A stretch of 64,000 bases of DNA from Rhodospirillales bacterium (GTDB taxonomy: Bacteria > Pseudomonadota > Alphaproteobacteria > Rhodospirillales > Thalassospiraceae). The notes under the pieces are model-generated. The model did not search any database and was not told the origin of the DNA. It worked only from the letters and a program-made list of their open reading frames with translations. Position 1 is the stretch's first letter, and every line of letters begins with the position of its first letter. A program made the position numbers and the translations under genes. The stretch covers positions 1 through 64,000 of the forward strand of contig JAHQVT010000010.1 in the NCBI GenBank assembly GCA_019634165.1. Reading direction: 5' to 3'. Positions 1-8,426 of this stretch are shown in pieces.

Positions 1-3000
1 ACTACCTGAAATTGTCAGAACATCGCTCAGCGCGGAAACAGTTTTAGACGTGGTGCCGTTATCACCAGACGTCGTAACCGACGACACCGAGCCATCCGAA
101 CCCACCGCAATCGTGATGGTTTGGGTGTTGTTCTCGGTCTCACTTTCATAACCCGATGCTGTGCCATCGGTCAGGGTGATCGTGTATGTCCCTTCCTGAT
201 CGGTCAGCGACAGGTTTTCACTACCGGTCACAACAAGGTCTGAACGCACATCAAGATTGGTTACATTATTCGCGTTCGTGCTTAGGCTTAGGCCCGAAGA
301 GACCGAAATCGCAACATCCTGATGAACGTTTGCTCCTGCCCCATCCGTTGCAACAACCCGGACAACAAGTGCCGAAGTCGTATCTGTTGATGGTGCGGTT
401 TGACCATCTGCAATCGCAAGCTTTCCGTCAGTGGTGACAGTCAACCAAGACGGTACAGTCGATCCGTCCGCCATTTGCAGACTATAAGACAACGTTGCGT
501 TGCTCGTGTCGCTGGTATCGGCATCGGCAAATGCATTGCTGGCAACGAGATCATAAAATTCTGTGCCCGCTGCACTGCTTGTTTGAACGTTCAAATCAGC
601 GATTGATGCATCAACTGTCGGGGTACTGTTTGTAAGTTCGATATTGAAGGTCTGCTCGTGGTCAACTGAGTTACCTGCCGTATCGGTTACGACAACATGC
701 AAAGTAACTTCTCCGTCGCCAAGCGCATCAATGTTGGCGGCTGTGTCATCAGACGACAAGAAATAGCTGAAACCAGTTGGATTGACGTTTACAGACCAGC
801 TGGTACCATCAACTGTGGCGTTAATCCTGTTGGTATAAACTTGGGTGGTGGCACTATTTGGCGTGCCGCCGCTCAGGTACACTGCGACGGACGCAATGTC
901 ATCGTCAGCCAACGAACCAGCAAGGGTCAAAACACCATCACTTGTCAGGTCACTGCTTTCAATTACCCCGGACAGATCTGTCGATACCGTGGGATTACTG
1001 ACAGTCGTATCTAGCGTCAACGTACGACCGGCCGGGCCACCTGTATTACCGTTTACATCTGTGCCGGTAACCGACATCGAGATGGTGCCATCGTCAAAAC
1101 TGCCCAAGGCACGCGTCGTCTCCCAGGTACCATCAGATTGGACGGTAGCGGTTGCGGTGAGTTGCTGCGATGCACCGCCAGACGTACCGGTAAAGGTTAC
1201 GGTGATGGTTTGACCAACTGCTATTTCATTGGTGTCAACACTACCGGAGATCGCGAACGGCGTGTTTGACTCTGTGCTGGAAATCAAACTGTCGTAGCTA
1301 TCAATCTCAATCCCGGTCACATTGGTATCAAGAACAAGGCTATGATCACCAGTTACCGTATTGCCGGCAGAATCGGTAATCGTAACCGCAAGGGTATAGG
1401 TGCCATCCTCGATATTTGACAGGATCGATGAAGCAATGGCTTGCTCCGTGACAGAGGAAGCAATATCTTCCGCAGAGCCACTTGCATTACCGGAACCATT
1501 GTTCAACTGAACAACGTTCCCATCAGCATCGCGGATTTCATAAGCAATATCGACAGTCTCACTGCCAGCCAAAGTGATCGTGTAATTGTTCACCCCGCTG
1601 GAATTGACCACACTCGGCCCGTTGAAACTAATTGTGCGCCCAACTTGCGTATCGACTTCAAAGTCGAAATCAAGAGACGTCGTAACAGTCGCGCCATTTA
1701 CCTCAGCGACTTGAGTAACAGACGCACTATTCTGGTCACCTTCTACGACACCGTTACTTCCGATCCCAGTTAGGGTATAAGACCAGTTCCCGGCGTCATC
1801 CACAGTAACGGACTGTAGTGGGACACCATCTTTTGGCGTCAGTGTTACGATCGCGCCCGGTACACCTGTGCCGGAAATGACAAGGCCATCTGCCACATCT
1901 GCAGCGTTGGTTATGCCATCATTGTTGGCATCCTCTGCACCACCTGTCCAACCATTTTGCTGCAAGATGTTTGCAATTGCGGCTTTGTCTTCGCCGGCTG
2001 CACTGCTTGCAATACTATTAACAACATCGTTAAGTGTCGTCGTTCCAGATGAAGTTGGCAGCTCAGCAGTGGTAGAGAGTACGTTCCCCGAACCTGATTT
2101 GGCGGGTTGACCTGACAGTTCGGCAATCACACTCGTGATTGCATCTTGAGCACTTGTGGGCGCAGCGCTGGACAAAATTGCATCAATCGCTTCCGCGCCA
2201 CTTTCAGCAAAATTTTGACCTTTGTCGTTTGCATGATTCTCCATCAGAGCAAGCGAAACGTTGACAGAATAGGTCGCAGATTCGCTCACGCTTTCGGACA
2301 TGTAATCATACGAAGCCAGATCCATGTCACCAGACAACACGAAGAAGTCTCGGACAATGTTCAACGCATCTTCAAATGTTATGTCATTGGTATTGTCGCC
2401 ATCGCTTGAACGACGCGCAAAAAGTGCCGTTGCGATCGCGTTAAGCGGCGAGATCACCGACGCACTGCTATCGACAACAAGCGTAAATTTGTTTGCGAGA
2501 CCGGTGTCAGTGTTTGTACCACCAGTTACAACGATGTTGCCCTCGTCATTGGTTGCAAGCGAATAATTACCGTTGGCATCGGTCGTGGTTGACGCCTCAC
2601 CTGCATCAAGCTGACCATTGCCATTCGCATCTAAAAAGACCGTTGCGTTTTTGATGTATCCATCAATTGCTGTACCGGTTAGCAACTTCACGGCCGTTCC
2701 GCCGGCTGATTCAGCAGCAGAGGAACTACTCCCACTCAGCCCGACTGCAGCACCAATACCCGCACCAGCAACTGCAAGCACTGAGAGGGGGCTCGCCAAT
2801 CCAGTTGATAAGATCATGGGGAACACTTGGGCGATTTCAGTGAGGATGGATGATCCCGCCGCAGTAGATGTCGCCGTCGAGGCGGTTGTGGTGGCCGTAG
2901 ACGCATTTGCCAGTTCAATCGTCGAAACCAACTCTGTTTCACTGGCGTTCGACAGCCAAGTGCTATCCAGCCATGCGACCTCTTCAACGGAAGTTGTCGA

Positions 3001-3348
3001 AGTCAAAGAGTTGGCATCAAGTTCCTCCACACTCGCATTAACCGCAGGGTCGAGAAGGAGCTCTCCTTCAGGAAGCACAAATTCATTGACTTCATCAAGA
3101 AGGAGTTCTTCAGCCTGTTCAGCACCTGATTCTGCCTCCGCTAGTTCAGCGGTCTCGGCAAGTTCAGAGTGTTTTTCTGCCTCGCGCGCTTCACGTTCTT
3201 CCTCTTGGCGCTTGCGCAATTCCATAAGACGCTGTTCGGCGATTTTCTCAGCGTTTTGTGCCGCTGAGGTGTTACTTTTTGTAGAAGCTTCCACTTGCTG
3301 TGTAGCCTCACGGACACTCTTCGAATTTACATGATTATTCATGTTCAT
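1..3348 (-). CDS. Giant type I-secreted repetitive adhesin, N-terminal part (runs off left edge)
   Basis: The reading frame stays open from 3348 to base 1, giving at least 1,116 codons; the gene continues outside the window. Two in-frame ATGs exist (3348 and 3342). GGAG lies 8 nt before the second, which may be the true start. There is no signal peptide. Seen in order: a charged Glu-rich coiled-coil-like stretch (residues about 15-80); a Thr/Ala-rich stretch ending in STAAGSS (about 161-167); a Gly/Ala hydrophobic segment (about 176-203); an SdrD-B-like repeat with FLDANGNGQLDAGE (about 222-260); a dockerin/EF-hand-like DANNDGITNAADV (about 475-490); bacterial Ig-like repeats; and a dystroglycan-type cadherin-like repeat (about 909-985). 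This composition is typical of LapA/BapA-type biofilm adhesins exported by type I systems, and the three export genes lie immediately upstream on the same strand. Ligand unknown. The C-terminal secretion signal is not in the window. Confidence 0.85.
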   Translation of the reverse strand, partial: MNMNNHVNSKSVREATQQVEASTKSNTSAAQNAEKIAEQRLMELRKRQEEEREAREAEKHSELAETAELAEAESGAEQAEELLLDEVNEFVLPEGELLLDPAVNASVEELDANSLTSTTSVEEVAWLDSTWLSNASETELVSTIELANASTATTTASTATSTAAGSSILTEIAQVFPMILSTGLASPLSVLAVAGAGIGAAVGLSGSSSSAAESAGGTAVKLLTGTAIDGYIKNATVFLDANGNGQLDAGEASTTTDANGNYSLATNDEGNIVVTGGTNTDTGLANKFTLVVDSSASVISPLNAIATALFARRSSDGDNTNDITFEDALNIVRDFFVLSGDMDLASYDYMSESVSESATYSVNVSLALMENHANDKGQNFAESGAEAIDAILSSAAPTSAQDAITSVIAELSGQPAKSGSGNVLSTTAELPTSSGTTTLNDVVNSIASSAAGEDKAAIANILQQNGWTGGAEDANNDGITNAADVADGLVISGTGVPGAIVTLTPKDGVPLQSVTVDDAGNWSYTLTGIGSNGVVEGDQNSASVTQVAEVNGATVTTSLDFDFEVDTQVGRTISFNGPSVVNSSGVNNYTITLAGSETVDIAYEIRDADGNVVQLNNGSGNASGSAEDIASSVTEQAIASSILSNIEDGTYTLAVTITDSAGNTVTGDHSLVLDTNVTGIEIDSYDSLISSTESNTPFAISGSVDTNEIAVGQTITVTFTGTSGGASQQLTATATVQSDGTWETTRALGSFDDGTISMSVTGTDVNGNTGGPAGRTLTLDTTVSNPTVSTDLSGVIESSDLTSDGVLTLAGSLADDDIASVAVYLSGGTPNSATTQVYTNRINATVDGTSWSVNVNPTGFSYFLSSDDTAANIDALGDGEVTLHVVVTDTAGNSVDHEQTFNIELTNSTPTVDASIADLNVQTSSAAGTEFYDLVASNAFADADTSDTSNATLSYSLQMADGSTVPSWLTVTTDGKLAIADGQTAPSTDTTSALVVRVVATDGAGANVHQDVAISVSSGLSLSTNANNVTNLDVRSDLVVTGSENLSLTDQEGTYTITLTDGTASGYESETENNTQTITIAVGSDGSVSSVTTSGDNGTTSKTVSALSDVLTISGS

Positions 3349-3394
3349 TACTCCAATTTGCTCATCTTGCTCAGACGTGCTGACCTTTTTGCTG

Positions 3395-4600
3395 TCATCT
3401 CTCTGTGAAAGCGACATCAAGGGTTTTGATCACGGGTTTGGTCAGATAACTGAGCAGTGTCTTGTCACGCGTACGTACTTCTGCGATTCCGGTCATGCCG
3501 GGGTTGATAGTGATTTCAGAATCGTTGAGTACCCTGTTGAACGGCGCAATCTGGCCGTTTGAACCGAGTTCAATGTAAACTCGGTAGTATTTGACTTCAC
3601 CTCGACTAGAATCCTGATGGGTTAATGCATCCGGACTTATGTAGGAGACTTCTCCGTCGACCTTGCCATAGATCGAGTAATCATAGGCATCCAGCTTCAC
3701 TTGAGCCGGCAAGCCCAACTTCAGAGGCGCAATATCACTTGGTGCAAACTTCGCTTCAAAAATAAGGCGATTGTCGGTTGGCAAAATTTCTAGTATCGGG
3801 TCGCCCGGCTTCAGTGTCGCGCCGAGCGTGGTAATCCCGATATCCCGAACGATCCCGTCCTGAGGCGCAAAGATATCAGTATTGTCCAAAATGACTTTCC
3901 GCTCTCGCATCAGCTCTAGCTGAGCAGCAAGCTCTTCATCGGCTTTCGCCATCTCGGTCTGGGCTTCTTGAAAATACTGGTTTTGCTGATTGATAATTCG
4001 CCCATTCAATTCAGCCACCTGCTTTTCCAAGCGAACAACCTGGGCTTGACCAACATCCCCATGCTCCAGCAACGGCTTGGTCATCGCCAATTCCTGCATT
4101 GCAAGCGTACGGAGCTTTTTCAAAGCAACAATTGACTCATCAAGCGCTTGCTGGCGTTTCTCAAACAAATTCCGCTGGTTTTCCATAAACTGCGGCCAAT
4201 CAGACAAACGCGCAGGAAAGACAACCTCGCCCCTACCGTAAACTTCAGCCTGCAAGCGCACCAAACGGGCCTGCAAAGCGGCGACCTTGTTTTGACTGTC
4301 GTCGTATGCAGCTTCGGCACGTGTCTTGTCGAAAACAGCGACAAGTTGCCCTTTCTTAACAATATCGCCCTCGCTCACAAGCAGAGCGCGCAATACGCCA
4401 CCATCAATACTCTGTACGACCTGGGTTCGCTGCGCAGCGATGATTTGCCCTTGGGCACGGGCGAGTTCATCAAGTCTGGCCGCGGAAGCCCATCCAACGA
4501 ACGCAGCTATACCAATTACGATAATCGTAATTATAAGCATTGCGCTAAGTGAACCTCGTCTAGCGCTAGGTGTAGATGAATACATTCCACGATACGGCAT
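3395..4600 (-). CDS. HlyD-family membrane fusion protein of the adhesin secretion system
   Basis: A 401-residue periplasmic adaptor of a type I secretion system, linking the inner membrane ABC exporter to the outer membrane channel. One N-terminal membrane segment (AMLIITIIVIGIAAFVGWAS) is followed by a split lipoyl half (VVQSIDGGVLRALLVSEGDIV), a long alpha-helical coiled hairpin (about 95-240), and the second lipoyl half with the beta-barrel (FAPQDGIVRDIGITTLG). The C-terminus matches the HlyD/LapC class (NPGMTGIAEVRTRDKTLLSYL). The ATG at 4600 is chosen because GAGG lies 8 nt upstream; a GTG at 4609 is possible. It starts 24 nt after the exporter gene stops and ends 46 nt before the adhesin gene, so the three are probably co-transcribed. 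Confidence 0.93.
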   Translation of the reverse strand: MPYRGMYSSTPSARRGSLSAMLIITIIVIGIAAFVGWASAARLDELARAQGQIIAAQRTQVVQSIDGGVLRALLVSEGDIVKKGQLVAVFDKTRAEAAYDDSQNKVAALQARLVRLQAEVYGRGEVVFPARLSDWPQFMENQRNLFEKRQQALDESIVALKKLRTLAMQELAMTKPLLEHGDVGQAQVVRLEKQVAELNGRIINQQNQYFQEAQTEMAKADEELAAQLELMRERKVILDNTDIFAPQDGIVRDIGITTLGATLKPGDPILEILPTDNRLIFEAKFAPSDIAPLKLGLPAQVKLDAYDYSIYGKVDGEVSYISPDALTHQDSSRGEVKYYRVYIELGSNGQIAPFNRVLNDSEITINPGMTGIAEVRTRDKTLLSYLTKPVIKTLDVAFTER

Positions 4601-4624
4601 TATTCTCACCTCTCTTTAACGAGT

Positions 4625-6829
4625 TCACTCTGCGCTGTCTGCCACAGGATCTACAGCAACGGCAGTAGCTCCTGTCTTCTTGTTTCGGTAAGTCGATCTC
4701 TTTGTTTGCGGTGGATTAAGCTTTTGAAGCACCGCACTCTTTGGACCATCCATAACAATTTGACCGTCCGAACCCAGTACAATCAGTCGATCAATCAAAG
4801 ACAGCAAAGCCGCTTTGTGCGTTACTAGAACGAGGGTATCCTCTGCCCCAATACGTCCAGCTAACGCGGCAATGCACTTAGCCTCGAAGGTTTCATCAAG
4901 TGATGCACTCGGTTCGTCCAGCAACCACACCTTTGCATCAGATAGGATAGAACGAGTTACAGCTACCAGCTGAGCCTGTCCGCCAGAGAGGCCACTCCCG
5001 CCCTCATGGATAGGAGTATCCAATCCTTCGTGGCGCCCGGAAATCACTTGCATCAGCCCTGTTTTTTCGGCTGCCTCCAGTAACTTCTGATCTTCAACAT
5101 GAGGCAGGCCAAGCGTCAGGTTGTCACGCAAGGTACCGCCAAACAGGCGTGTTTGCTGCGGCAGGTACGAAATCAACTCCACTCGACGGCCTGGGTCTAT
5201 GTGCTGGATATCAATTCCACCGACCAAAAGATGGCCATGCGACGGCGCACACTCACCTGAGAGCAACTTTAAAAGGGTGCTCTTGCCGCAACCTACAGCA
5301 CCGACAACCCCAACCTTTTGCCCTTCGTAAATATGAAACTTGTCAAAAGACAGAGAGGATTGCTGACCAGCATAGGAAAATTCGACCCGATCAAATTTGA
5401 AATCCGGCTGAATAATCTCAGGTACAAGTGGGTTATCAACCGTTTGATTTTCAACTGGCAACCTATATAGAGCATCAAGGTTTTGCAGCGCAGCTTTCGA
5501 GTGGGCTGACTGCACCAGAAGGCCTGGTATCATGTTTATCGGCGTCAAAATACGGCCAGACAATATGCTACAAGCAATTATGGCACCTATGGTAATACCT
5601 CCATCAGACATAGCCAGATATGCGCCTGCAGATACAAGTAAAACATAACTAATTTGCTGAATGGCCCCTGCGATGAAGGTTGAAAGTTCGCTCAGTTTTT
5701 TAGTTTCAATCGTTTCATCCACGGTCTGCTCAGACAAAGACTGCCATTTCTGCTTAAAAAACCAGTCCGATCCTGTAGATTTTAAAATTTCGATGTTACG
5801 AATGACCTCGACGAGGTTTCCTTGCCGCTTATTCCCAACGAGGTTCTCTTTTTGAGTGTGTCTTTCTATCGCCTTCCGGAAAGAGAAACCGCACAAGATT
5901 GCGATCACACACGCTGCCAACGGAATTGCAGCAAGTAGCGGCCCTGCAAGTAGGAAGATCACAGCGAGAAAAATCAACGCGATTGGCGCATCAGACAGCA
6001 TGTATGTTGTCTTTGCCGTTCGATAATTCCGGACGGCTTCAAAACCACGAACCTGAGCAGCAAGAGTGCCAACTGCTTGCGGGAAGGCATCAAGACGAAC
6101 ACTTAACAACCTAGAAAACACATGTCTCCCACAGGCAACATCGACGTCTTTCGTCATGTGACGAACAATCGACGCGCGCGCCACCTTTAGCAAAAACTCT
6201 ACAAAAATTGCGCCTAGAACGCCGGTCATCAACACGACAAGGGTCGGTAACCCGCCAGTCGCAATAACCCTGTCATACACTTGCATGCTAAAAAGTGAGG
6301 TTGCCAGCATGAGGATAGTCGCGACAACCGATGCTAATACAAAGAAAAAAATCCACGAGCGCTGAGACGTGATCGCGCGATCAATATCGTGGCTTGCGGA
6401 AACAGGTGCGTGCTCGACAATACGTGAAGCCACAGGAATAAACTTTGTGCCCTCAGGCCATTGATCGACGGCATCCCTTCCTGCTGGCCCTTCCACGAGC
6501 CACGCCCCGCGATTATCAAGATCATAAACTACCCAGTAGCCATACCCAGGAACGGCAGCAACTAAAGGCAGCTGTTTTTCCCTTGCCGTCGACGTCCAGG
6601 AAGACGCGACATAGCCAAGAGCATCAAAAAGCTTGACAGGCGCCGTATACACTTCTCTTTCTGGCGACACCGAGCCTTTGATCGACGAGATTTCCGACAT
6701 TTTCCGTCGAGACAGTTTTCTATTTGCCTTCACCAGCATTGGAAGCCGCTGGCCAACCCAAGAAAAGCTGTCCGAAAAAAGCGCTTGTTCTTCTTGCGAC
6801 ATCTGCGCGCCAGAGGAGACGTTAAACAT
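4625..6829 (-). CDS. Type I secretion ABC exporter (LapB/HlyB-like, with inactive C39-like domain)
   Basis: A 734-residue inner membrane ATPase/permease that would power export of the adjacent adhesin. The N-terminal 130 residues occupy the place of a C39 peptidase domain but contain no cysteine, so they should bind substrate rather than cleave a leader. The membrane domain follows (about 150-440). The nucleotide-binding domain shows Walker A GAVGCGKSTLL, Q-loop LPQQTRLFGG, signature LSGGQ, Walker B VWLLDEPSASLDE and H-loop VTHK. The ATG at 6829 is chosen because GGAG lies 9 nt upstream; it overlaps the stop of the upstream outer-membrane gene by 8 bp, implying translational coupling. A longer frame to 6877 exists but lies wholly inside the upstream gene. 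Confidence 0.93.
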   Translation of the reverse strand: MFNVSSGAQMSQEEQALFSDSFSWVGQRLPMLVKANRKLSRRKMSEISSIKGSVSPEREVYTAPVKLFDALGYVASSWTSTAREKQLPLVAAVPGYGYWVVYDLDNRGAWLVEGPAGRDAVDQWPEGTKFIPVASRIVEHAPVSASHDIDRAITSQRSWIFFFVLASVVATILMLATSLFSMQVYDRVIATGGLPTLVVLMTGVLGAIFVEFLLKVARASIVRHMTKDVDVACGRHVFSRLLSVRLDAFPQAVGTLAAQVRGFEAVRNYRTAKTTYMLSDAPIALIFLAVIFLLAGPLLAAIPLAACVIAILCGFSFRKAIERHTQKENLVGNKRQGNLVEVIRNIEILKSTGSDWFFKQKWQSLSEQTVDETIETKKLSELSTFIAGAIQQISYVLLVSAGAYLAMSDGGITIGAIIACSILSGRILTPINMIPGLLVQSAHSKAALQNLDALYRLPVENQTVDNPLVPEIIQPDFKFDRVEFSYAGQQSSLSFDKFHIYEGQKVGVVGAVGCGKSTLLKLLSGECAPSHGHLLVGGIDIQHIDPGRRVELISYLPQQTRLFGGTLRDNLTLGLPHVEDQKLLEAAEKTGLMQVISGRHEGLDTPIHEGGSGLSGGQAQLVAVTRSILSDAKVWLLDEPSASLDETFEAKCIAALAGRIGAEDTLVLVTHKAALLSLIDRLIVLGSDGQIVMDGPKSAVLQKLNPPQTKRSTYRNKKTGATAVAVDPVADSAE

Positions 6830-8099
6830 TACCCAAATCTCCAACTCTCGCCCGCAGCCGCATATGATTAGTGGCAACCTTGATCAGAGCGTTCATTCTG
6901 GTGACTTCCAGCTCCACCTTCTCACGGACGGCGTTGAGAACCTCCAACCAAGATTTTTGCCCCACCAAGAACTGTCGCCGATATGACTTTAGAACCTCGG
7001 ATGTTGAAATAATCCCTATATCTGCGCTCGCCAAAAAGTCACGTAACGCTCGATGAGTATGCAATTCTGAAAGGACTTGCGCTCTTAAGTCACGCTCTTT
7101 AGACGCGACATCGAACGTGGCAGAGCTTGCCCGTGCGTTCGCTGCAATTACGCTATCAAGCTCTCCGACACCACCGCTAAGCGGGTAGTCCAGCCCAACA
7201 AATACTTCAGCTTCCCCCCCACCGTCAGCATCAGTCAAAGAATACTGAGCCTGGGCATAAATCGTTGGAAACAAACTCGTTTCAGAAATATCCGCTTGGA
7301 GCCGAGCCAAACGATATGCTGAGTTGCTGGACTTGATATCTGGACTATAGCTAAGCGCAGCAGCAACAGTTTCCCTGTCCATGTCAATAACCCTTGGAGG
7401 CAAATCCTGCTCTGAGGGCAGAACAATGTAATCTGACTCAACTGGTAATCCCGTAACCAACGTCAGGCGGTCTAACGCGGTCTCCTCTGTTGCAGTTAAC
7501 GTAGCGACATTTGTTTTCATTGAACTGAGGCGCGTCTTCACAACCTCGATTTCTATCTCGGACGACAACCCCGTACCCACCCGTCGCTCCATCATTCGCA
7601 ATAAAACGCCAAGCTGCTCAATCCCGTCGCGATAGATGTTTATGTCTTCGTGCGCCATCAAAGCTGTTTCAACATCACTAATTATTTGAAGCGACAACTG
7701 CAGCCGAACCGATTCCTCCTGCAGAGACGTCGCGTATGACTGTTCCTTTGCAAGCTCATGCTCATCAGAAGTCCTGCCTGCCGACCAAATCGGCTGACGA
7801 ACGTAAAAAGTGGCATAGCTGCTACCTCCCCCGCCCTGTGCCTCGACACCTGGAGCCGGGAAGAACCCTTTATAGCTGCTATCAATTTCGGCTTGTGCGG
7901 CTTCCTGCAACATCAAGACCCCCTTAATTCCCGGACTAATTCGCCACGCCTCGGCGACCAATCTTTCGACGGTGAAACTGTGCACGTTTTCCGCTTGGGC
8001 ACTTAACAGCGGCGGCCACCAAAATCCCAAAAGCACTAAAGCCAAGCAAAGAAGCGCTAAACGCCCCCGTACCAACCGTAATATGGCCGCGATAGCCAT
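6822..8099 (-). CDS. TolC/LapE-like outer membrane efflux protein
   Basis: A 425-residue outer membrane channel, first gene of the type I secretion operon. A signal peptide is visible (LLCLALVLLGFWWPPLLSAQA). It is followed by two TolC-type halves rich in helices and Leu/Ala/Ser, for example LVAEAWRISPGIKGVLMLQ and SYSPDIKSSNSAYRLARLQ. The ATG at 8099 has an excellent Shine-Dalgarno (GGAGG, 4 nt upstream). An alternative start at 8153 has none and would bury the signal peptide 18 residues in. The operon promoter should lie in the AT-rich spacer upstream. The family assignment is clear; substrate specificity is inferred from the adjacent adhesin. Confidence 0.9.
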   Translation of the reverse strand: MAIAAILRLVRGRLALLCLALVLLGFWWPPLLSAQAENVHSFTVERLVAEAWRISPGIKGVLMLQEAAQAEIDSSYKGFFPAPGVEAQGGGGSSYATFYVRQPIWSAGRTSDEHELAKEQSYATSLQEESVRLQLSLQIISDVETALMAHEDINIYRDGIEQLGVLLRMMERRVGTGLSSEIEIEVVKTRLSSMKTNVATLTATEETALDRLTLVTGLPVESDYIVLPSEQDLPPRVIDMDRETVAAALSYSPDIKSSNSAYRLARLQADISETSLFPTIYAQAQYSLTDADGGGEAEVFVGLDYPLSGGVGELDSVIAANARASSATFDVASKERDLRAQVLSELHTHRALRDFLASADIGIISTSEVLKSYRRQFLVGQKSWLEVLNAVREKVELEVTRMNALIKVATNHMRLRARVGDLGNV

Positions 8100-8426
8100 T
8101 TTCCCTCCAAAGGCGACAAACACAATCCAAGCGACAGATATAAAAAGTCTCATTAAGCAAAATAAATGTCACTGAAATATTAGTAAATAAATTGAAATAT
8201 AAATAATAAAAACGCCATAAATTGAAATAATTAGATAAATTATTGCATTAATAGATATATAAAATTACATAATCCCAACAAATGGATTAATTTAAATCTA
8301 GAACAAATATCCAAATCCAAAAAACACTTGAGATAGCACATGTTTTTTGCATTAATACTCATAGATAACAGAAATACTAAAAAAACACCGAAGAAAAAAA
8401 CGGACATTTATGAAAGGAAAACAAAA
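8100..8426. promoter_or_regulatory. AT-rich divergent promoter region
   Basis: This spacer separates the secretion operon (minus) from the two-component genes (plus). It is far richer in A+T than the flanking secretion genes and contains no supported gene, except that the kinase could start as early as 8340. It must hold both divergent promoters. I cannot assign -35/-10 boxes reliably because nearly every hexamer is AT-rich. Such DNA is a typical target for nucleoid-associated silencers. It contains the 13-bp direct repeat listed separately. Confidence 0.5.
8187..8229. repeat. 13-bp direct repeat spaced 30 bp, candidate operator
   Basis: ATAAATTGAAATA occurs identically at 8187-8199 and 8217-8229. 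The start-to-start distance is exactly 30 bp, close to three helical turns, so both copies face the same side of the DNA. OmpR-family regulators usually bind direct repeats with helical periodicity, though normally at 10-11 bp spacing. The regulator encoded at 9847 is the obvious candidate, but the AT-rich background raises the chance of coincidence. Confidence 0.4.

Noticed and set aside
2618..3334. 238-residue plus-strand open frame
   Set aside because: It runs antisense through the adhesin N-terminus; its Ser/Ala-rich product mirrors the repetitive coding strand and has no family pattern.
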